Assembly (NCBI GenBank): GCA_949358305.1
Contig: OX442323.1
Location: 5,208,001 to 5,272,000 of the forward strand
Reading direction: 5' to 3'
DNA length: 64,000 bases
DNA from: Strigamia acuminata
Taxonomy: Eukaryota > Arthropoda > Chilopoda > Geophilomorpha > Linotaeniidae
Position 1 is the first letter of the stretch; each line of letters begins with the position of its first letter. Under the pieces are notes generated by a model. It was given only the letters and a program-made list of their open reading frames with translations. It searched no databases and was not told the origin of the DNA. Below, in pieces: positions 56,986-64,000 of this stretch. The translations under genes were made by a program, and so were the position numbers.

Positions 56986-57724
56986 TTTAGTGACCGATAC
57001 ACTTGATTGATAACGCAGTACGATATATTTCTAGTTGTGGACCGTTGCTTGGTCAGACTGAAAAATTCAAATTTAAATGTCAGCATTGACACAATTCATA
57101 AAAAATTCAAAATATTCGTTTCCCCGTCAGTCGATTCTCGCTACTTTTTCTTGGAATAGATATTTACCGGTTTGATTGCCATCCGTAGAAGAAATGGTCA
57201 CTTTAAAATACGATTTGCGAGTAAAACGACGTGCTGGGATTAATTTCTACCCCGTTTTTTAAATCGCCAAAATATTTTACATATAGCACGCCGCAAAATT
57301 CGCCAAGGTTTATAACTTCGATCATTTCTCACCAGAGTGAGCGAATACTCAACTTCCGGCAACGCCATAACAAATATGGCGGCGGTAAATTTAAAAGTAT
57401 AACAATTCAAATTTTGTAAATTAATAATAATTTTCTTTTTTAAATTGCTGAATTACAAATTTTACTGTTTCCCAACGTGTGACATATAAAAATAAATTAA
57501 TTAAGCACATTAACATGAAATATAAATATTAACACACAGGAAAATGCTCTACAAACAAAATTGATTGACATCTCCCATTTCCTAAAAAATGATTGATTAA
57601 AAACACACAACACATTAAATGACCATTAATCGATTCCCTAAAAACCCATCAAACAAAGCATATCTGCTAAACAAACAAAATCCAACGTGCAAAACGCAAT
57701 TCAACTCACTTGTCAGATCTTACA
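56986..57724. other. Spacer between the divergent Josephin and DEG/ENaC genes
   Basis: About 740 bp separating two divergent start codons, so it should hold both promoters. No clear TATA box was recognised. Short open frames (for example ATG at 57194, 22 codons) lack support. Confidence 0.5.
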
Positions 57725-60360
57725 ATGGCGCCAGCAAGATCGAGTCGCATTTCATCCGACCTCCACAAAACTTACATTCTCCCATCGAAATATTCCGTAC
57801 ATTTGGCGTGGAACAAGAAACGAGCGCCAAAAATGGCACCGCAAAAGAAAAAAGTCGAATCTTGTTTAGACATAAGCATTCCAGGCATGCGCCGTCTTTG
57901 CGACCCATCTTACACCACCAAGCAAAAGATCTTTTGGTTTCTGGCCATTCTTGGCTGCACCATTGCGAGCATTGTACAAATATGGGACCGTTTCGCCTAC
58001 TACATGAACGCGCCCGTAACGTTGGACATAATTGTCAAGCGCAACCAAACCATCACGTTTCCGTCAATAACCCTCTGTCCGGGCACCATCAACTACGCGT
58101 TCAAAGAGACCATGATACAAGCATTGAAGAAGAAGCTTCAGTCCGGTAGCGAGTACGAAAACCGAACGAGTTTCACCAGCGACGGAAATTTCAACTATTT
58201 CGACTTCGATAAAGTGAATTTCACTCTCGCTGAATTATGGCAACATTGCAAACTGGAACCGGAACACGTTTTAATCACAACACCTGTGAGTTTATTTGTT
58301 TTTTCTTTTTTATTTCTTATTTTTAAATTACTGTTTTGTGTAAACAGTGCAGTAGTTGTAATGATGATAGAGAGTGCACCAATGGCCACACTACGTACTC
58401 CGTGAATATATCGCACATGTTTTCTTTATGGGGAATTTGTATTGTCATTACACCAAGTAAATATCGGAAATTCTAAAAAATAACTTTTAATTCTGTTAAA
58501 TATATCTTTTATTTAAAAAAGAGAGAGATATGATTCATCGTGGACCAGATACTTATATAAATTTAGAAATTCGGGAACCAATTCCTCCTCCAGAAAAAAA
58601 TATGACCAAGCCATCATCGAAAGCAGAAAACAAGTCGAAGCAATTCAAACCTCATCGAGATAGAATCAGCGATAAAGCATTGCAGGTAAGCTGCAAGGAC
58701 GGATCCATCATTTTTTGGAACAAAATTTCATTTTTCCGGACTGAAAATTCATTTTCCGGACCAAAAATTCATTTTCCGGACCGAAAATTCATTTTCCGGA
58801 CCGAAAATTCATTTTCCGGACCGAAAATTCATTTTCCGGACCGAAAATTCATTTTCCGGACCGAAAATTCATTTTCCGGACCGAAAATTCATTTTCCGGA
58901 CCGAAAATTCATTTTTCGGACCGAAAATTCATTTTCCAGACTGAAAATTCATTTTCCCGAACCAAAAATTCATTTTTCCAGACCAAAAATTCATTTTCCC
59001 AGACCGAAAATTTTTTTTCCGGACCGAAAATTCATTTTTACAAACCGAAAATTCATTTTTACAAACCGAAAATTCATTTTTCGGACCGAAAATTTATTTT
59101 CCAGACTGAAAATTCATTTTTACAAACCAAAAATTCATTTTCCGGACCGAAAATTTATTTTCCAGACCAAAAATTCATTTTTACAAACCGAAAATTTATT
59201 TTCTGGACCGAAAATTCAATTTCCGAACCGAAAATTTATTTTCCGGACCGAAAATTCAATTTCCGAACCGAAAATTCATTTTCCGAACCGAAAATTCAAT
59301 TTCCGAACCGAAAATTTATTTTCCGGACCGAAAATTCATTTTCCGGACCAAAAATTCATTTTCCAGACCGAAAATTCATTTTTACAAACCGAAAATTCAT
59401 TTTCTGGACCGAAAATTCAATTTCCGAACCGAAAATTTATTTTCCGGACCGAAAATTCAATTTCCGAACCGAAAATTCATTTTCCGGACCGAAAATTCAA
59501 TTTCCGAACCGAAAATTTATTTTCCGGATCAAAAATTCATTTTCCCGGACCGAAAATTCATTTTCCCGGACCAAAAATTTATTTTTTGACCTTTAGTATC
59601 TCTAATGTGGGAAAAAGATTTCAAACGTTTAAACTTATATTTATCACTTCTGTGCGTAGTTTTTCCTGCATCCAAAGGGAATCAGATACAGACACGACTC
59701 TAGTTTCCTCGTTGAATCACTTCTGCGAGGATTTTACACTCAAGTTCGCTTCACAATAAAAGAAGTATACAATTTAATCATCACCCAAATTAATAGTGGA
59801 ATAAAACACTTCAATTTTCTTCCTTTCCTTCAAGTTTCATTACAGTCCGACAGTCGGATGCAAAGATATGCTGGAAGTAAAACAGTGCAGAAGTAAACAG
59901 ATGGATAAACAGTTGGACAAAGGCTTAAACTGCAGGCAACTTACCATAAACATCAAACAAAAAACAATTTTTATTTATTTTCATTTTCTTTTTCAGTTTG
60001 CCGTTTTTAACCAGGACGAATCGTCCTCCGTGTAGAACCATATCCGACTCTTTAGCAGCGTTTGACAATGCCAGCAGAATCTACACGGGCAGCAAAGCGT
60101 ATTTGACCTCCTGCGGACGACCGTGCACGGACATCATTTACAGCCTTACAACAGACGTCGTCTACAAATTGGACGTTCCCGAAACTTTCGTCCAGTTTTA
60201 TTACCCCGACAATGTCTACGAACGAATCGAAGAACATTGTTCCTACACCTTACCGGCATTTTTCAGCGATTTGTCCGCCAACCTCGGATTCTTTTTGGGC
60301 TTTTGCCTGCTCACTTTGGTCGAAATGGCAGAAGCACTTTTCAAACGATTTACTAAATAG
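57725..60360 (+). CDS. DEG/ENaC (pickpocket-like) channel, copy 1, 465 aa
   Basis: Subunit of an amiloride-type sodium or cation channel: two membrane helices and a large cysteine-rich extracellular loop. Exons 57725-58285, 58348-58456, 58528-58685 (start could be 58522), 59660-59764, 59835-59935 and 59997-60360. TM1 is KIFWFLAILGCTIASIVQIW, followed by FPSITLCPG. Mid-loop CSSCNDDREC, RGPDTYINLEI and YTQVRFTIKEFHYSPTVGC match family positions, then the Cys-rich LNCSLPFL and ITACR-like region. TM2 is GFFLGFCLLTLVEMAE. Deviations: the N-terminal gating His-Gly is Pro-Gly (ISIPGMRRL) and the selectivity filter G-x-S is G-F-C. The intron at 59936-59996 begins with GC instead of GT. Intron 3 holds the minisatellite at 58728-59590. 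Ion preference and stimulus unknown. Confidence 0.85.
58728..59590 (+). repeat. 20-bp minisatellite, unit near CCGGACCGAAAATTCATTTT
   Basis: About 43 units, homogeneous at 58740-58920 and then in higher-order blocks with TACAAACCGAAAATTCATTT and CCGAACCGAAAATTCAATTT variants. It lies inside the 974-bp intron 3 of the DEG/ENaC gene. The 409-codon open frame that runs through it is spurious. Confidence 0.95.
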
Positions 60361-60423
60361 AAATTTTAAAATTCAAAATATTAATTTTAATTGTAATTCC
60401 ACAATCACATCCGCAAAGAATAA

Positions 60424-60921
60424 TTAGAGAGTTTGCGGAATGCATTTTTCCCTTATTTTGTGCCACGTTACACTATTTTAGTGCCATATCGTAAGGAAAA
60501 AATCTTTAGTGTATCGTTTTCAACACTAAATTAAAATATAACGCAGCCAATCAGAATTGAGAACACTAAATTTTAAGCTCCGCCCATTGCAAATGGCGAT
60601 TATTTTGTTGTCCCGATCAAACACATCACAGTCATAGGTACGTAGATTCAATGACAAGTGAGGCCCAAAATTGAATTTTAGGCCCAAAACCATACTTTAT
60701 AGGCACAATAATGGAATTTTATGCAGAAATTTGCACTTTTACGCCCCAAAATTGAATTTTTAGGCCCAAATTTACTAAATGTCAGTAGTTGGCTGAAATA
60801 GTGTAATGATAAGGGAAAAGTGCAGCACGCAAAAACTTAATTTATCATTTTTCCCTTACACTATTTTTATACAGTATAGTCTTTAACTGTAAGGGAAAAA
60901 TGCATCCCGCAAACTCTCTAA
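60424..60921. mobile_element. MITE with 33-bp inverted ends and TAA target duplication
   Basis: TTAGAGAGTTTGCGGAATGC at the left is mirrored by GCATCCCGCAAACTCTCTAA at the right. TAA flanks both sides (60421-60423, 60922-60924), which suits PIF/Harbinger-type insertion. The inside repeats TAGTGTAA-like motifs and holds two 20-bp-like units (AGGCCCAAAATTGAATTTT). It separates the two channel genes. Confidence 0.85.
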
Positions 60922-61194
60922 TAATAAAATGAATAAAAATGTAACCACGATACGATTTCTTCGACAATTATTATTGCTGCCAAGTAACTTTACATTGTTA
61001 ATGATCCATTCATAACCAATTTATTCCTAAGCGGCGACACATATCGATTTGCAACGCGAGACTCGTCCTATTGGCTATCAGCTACCCCAAAAACTGTTGA
61101 TTGTCCACAAAACATTAGCAGCGCAATAAAAAAGCTCATATAAGCTAATAAGTGGCGCATACGCCAACCGCTCTCTCTCACTGATCAGACCGCG

Positions 61195-62873
61195 ATGGAA
61201 CCCGCGCAACAACATCGCCCGAGCTTTAATTTCGGCAACATCAGCATCCCTGGTTTCAGTCGATTCAATGAGCCCAACTACAGTCTCAAGATGAAGATCT
61301 TTTGGGCGTGCGCCATAATAAGTTGTTTCGTCGGATGTTTGTACCAAATCGTGGACAGAGTGATGCTCTATTTGGATTCACCTGTTGGAATCACAATGGA
61401 CGTTGTGCGCGCGCAGACCGTCACTTTTCCAGCTCTCACCATTTGCTCGGGTCAGTTGCACGACGAACTGTGGAATAGACAAACGGCCAGCGACGGAAGG
61501 GATAACATGACGGCTGACGACATTTGGGGCTATTATAAAATCGATTTGGCCAATGTTACATTTTCTGTTCCTGTAAGTTGAGATTTTAATTTTTTTAAAT
61601 TAATTTTTTTAAATTAATTTTTATTTCAGTGTTGGTCGTCCACCAATGGCGATCATTGCCAAGCGGATATGCTCGTCCCGTTCGCTCACATCCATAAGAA
61701 GCAGATTGATACGATTTGGGGAAAATGCATCATATTGTTTCCAAGTACTTTTTACGTGCTCGTTATCAGCTTTTATCTTTATTCGCCATTTTGTTACGCA
61801 GATAAGACCATTGAATACAGAGGTCCATTTACTCAAATTCTCATACGAATTCAAATGCGCGAGTTTAACAACACATTGCGAGTTAAAGAACGTCTAACGG
61901 TCGAATAAACAATTAATTTTCATTTTAAAATTAAATAAATTTTTATTTGGAATTTTTTTTTGTCTTTATATTACACAGATGTGTATTCATGCTCCGGAAA
62001 CTGCAATCCGCCACGACGCCTTTTTCGACGCCGATTTCCTCATCCTGAAAAATAAATACACCGTCCGTATTTTGGCCAAAGAATTTCAATTCCTCAATAC
62101 GCCAAGGAATAACTGCATTAGCGAAACCGACGCGAAGCACTGCAGAGACAACTGCCTCGATAATATACTGGAAAGAAATCTAACTTGCAAGTAATTAAAA
62201 AGAAAAATGAGTAAAACTTTACGTAGGAATAGACGGAGATGCAATGGAGCTATGCAGCAAAGCCTTCCCCCGCATAGTTTCGCCCCAATCAATTGCCGGT
62301 GACTTTAAAGTCGTTGGGTAAAGTAAACTACGTACTAAGTTTGCAGATAGTGTTGTTTCACGTCTGGCTGCAACAGCCTTAGCATTAGATGCAGTTACTC
62401 GTCTACCCCTTTCTTGCTTGTTGTCTACTCTCTCTATTCACTTGATTTTAATTTTTCGCTTATTTCAACCAAGGCTTCCGTTTATGACGCATTCTGATAA
62501 GCCGACGTGCAATGATTGGACCGAGACCAAATCCGCATACACCAAGAGCGTGCAAATCTACAGCGACCTTCGATTGGGCGATTGCCAGTGCTCGCGAATA
62601 TGCAACGAAAACGTTTACACGACCAGTCTGGACGAAGCCGGCACCGATGAAAATTTCACGATCATTACGCTTTATTATTCGAACAATTTTCACGAAATAA
62701 TTAAGGAAAAGTACACTTATGTCTTTTCGGCGCTCATTAGCGATATTGGTGGTAATTTAGGCTTATTTCTCGGGGCTTGTGTGCTCACTTTGATGGAAGT
62801 GGTGGAAACGTTGGTGAGACGTGTGGCGTTTTCCACTGGTCAAAAGGACTCGGTGATATTTTTTAAAAAGTAA
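61195..62873 (+). CDS. DEG/ENaC (pickpocket-like) channel, copy 2, about 400 aa
   Basis: Tandem paralogue of 57725-60360. Exons 61195-61572, 61630-61744, 61802-61899 (donor uncertain, alternative end 61881), 61979-62190 and 62474-62873. TM1 is KIFWACAIISCFVGCLYQIV, then TVTFPALTICSG, CWSSTNGDHC, IWGKCIILFPS and YRGPFTQILIRIQ. The Cys-rich block NNCISETDAKHCRDNCLD runs to NLTCKLPFMTHSDKPTC, and TM2 is GLFLGACVLTLMEVVE. As in copy 1, the His-Gly motif is Pro-Gly (ISIPGFSRF) and the G-x-S filter ends in Cys (GAC). Exon 61979-62190 is uninterrupted where copy 1 has an intron between KE and F. The third exon's donor (GTCGAA or GTTAAA) is weak, so its end is the least certain part. The N terminus is shorter than in copy 1. 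Confidence 0.82.
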
Positions 62874-64000
62874 AATATTCAGCATAAAATATTTTTTTTT
62901 TTCCCGAATAAAACCAACTTGTGTGAATTAATTTTTTACGTCGTCCTTTATGTTGCCAAATGTTCACACTAGATAGCGCAATCATGTCGGCGGAAAATTT
63001 AAAAGTTGAAAAATTAAATTTTAATTGCAAAAGCATTTTTCGTCCAAATTAAATCCTACAAATGTTCACATACAAATTTTTAAACTTTATCCATTCATTT
63101 ACTTCTAATTATGTCAGGAAACCGCAAAAAAAATCAATAAAATGTAACTATAGTATAATTTGTTGACCCAGTTATCGACAACAAAGACAAACAACTCATA
63201 TTGATGACAACGTTGTGCAGAAGCAATTGATAAATGAGTTATCATCGCGATCACACTAGGGCCAAGCAACACACCACCAATCAGACACCTTTTTGGCTCT
63301 TTTTCAAAAGTATTTGTGTTCCAGTCTGTGGAACAAGGTGGGCAAAGTACAAGAATTCCTTTTAAGACATATTAAATCGATATAAGGCTTAATTTCTGCA
63401 TGGTGCCGCTGTTATACTCGTACATACGGTTGTGATCTCAAAATATATTTTGAGTTTCACCATTAATTATACAGGGTGGACCAAAAGTCTGATCCCCTCA
63501 AATATTTCCTGATTAAGTGCATCTAGGCCAACTTTGATGAAGCGATTGTATAGAAAGTGGGTGAGAGCAATCCAATGATGTCATCAAATTTGACCTCGAA
63601 GGCCATTTTCAAGGTTATTCACTTGCTAACTTCTAAACCAATCAGGTTAGAGCAAAATTTCCAATTACAAAGTTGTAGAACACCATCAAATTAGTACTAT
63701 ACAACTTATCTTACAAGTTAGTCAACTAAAGTTAAATGTTTTCGTTTTAAAATGAAAACAAATCAGCTAAAATAAAGCCAGCCATTGTGACAAAACTTAA
63801 ATTTCTACTACAAAAATACTGAATTACAAAAATAAACGTATTCAAATGTGCATTATTATGCAAGTAAACAAGACAAACCACTGCCTTTTTTTAATGCCTC
63901 AATAATTATTTTATCACAAGAATAAAAAATTTCACTTTCTAATTTTTTTCTGATTTGTGTCCTTTTTAAAAAGAAAACATTTAACTTAAGATGACTAAGA
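62874..64000. other. Right flank, no gene recognised
   Basis: AT-rich DNA. From about 63470 the text ACAGGGTGGACCAAAAGTCTG looks like the end of a dispersed DNA transposon (GGGTG-x-x-CCAAAA type ends are common). About 240 bp of higher-complexity sequence follows without a long open frame. The other end is not in the window. Confidence 0.4.

Noticed and set aside
56455-59590. Tandem arrays considered as CRISPR
   Set aside because: Units are contiguous without unique spacers, and the genome is eukaryotic.
58530-59759. 409-codon open frame with FSGPKIHFPDRKF repeats
   Set aside because: Only the first 156 bases are a channel exon. The rest is the intronic 20-bp minisatellite, and the true next exon (59660-59764) uses another frame.

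Overview
The window looks like nuclear DNA from an AT-rich invertebrate, most likely an arthropod that is not a fly. Genes are split by short introns (mostly 57-75 bp) with GT-AG ends. Introns and spacers are packed with miniature inverted-repeat elements and minisatellites. The gene families seen are methuselah-like receptors, pickpocket-type DEG/ENaC channels, SLC46 transporters and Caskin. No species can be named from the sequence alone. All coding models below were assembled by hand from reading frames, splice sites and comparison between paralogues inside the window.

Layout. (1) 1-12.3 kb, plus strand: a tandem array of SLC46-type transporter genes. Copy 1 is cut by the window edge and interrupted inside an exon. 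Copy 2 (3385-5828) is intact, 7 exons and 498 aa. Copy 3 (9534-12269) is a decayed pseudogene with at least three in-frame stops and a frameshift. (2) About 13-40 kb looks gene-free but contains two small minus-strand exons that together spell the N terminus of Caskin: exon 1 at 39398-39491 and exon 2 at 19563-19611. Most of the apparent desert is therefore one intron of about 19.8 kb, filled with non-autonomous DNA transposons, 5S rRNA-derived copies, palindromic foldback elements and simple repeats. The rest of Caskin lies to the left of 19.5 kb, probably outside the window. (3) 40.5-41.7 kb, minus strand: an intronless leucine-rich-repeat protein gene flanked by two direct repeats. (4) 42.7-55.0 kb, plus strand: two tandem receptors with an N-terminal somatomedin-B-like cysteine cluster and a methuselah-like 7TM domain. 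A complete and apparently very young Ty3/gypsy LTR retrotransposon (44873-52566) sits between them. (5) 55.7-57.0 kb, minus strand: a four-exon Josephin-domain deubiquitinase. (6) 57.7-62.9 kb, plus strand: two tandem DEG/ENaC channel genes, both with unusual residues at the gating and selectivity motifs, separated by a miniature inverted-repeat element.

How it fits together: three of the gene families are local tandem duplications (SLC46, receptor, DEG/ENaC), so the region grows by local duplication and is then broken up by transposons. Several of the minisatellites share a 20-bp period and a similar A/T core. The most unusual observations are the shared GXC and PG substitutions in both DEG/ENaC paralogues, a GC-AG intron whose paralogue has GT-AG, the hidden Caskin gene with a possible internal alternative first exon, and the recurrent 20-bp minisatellite family.
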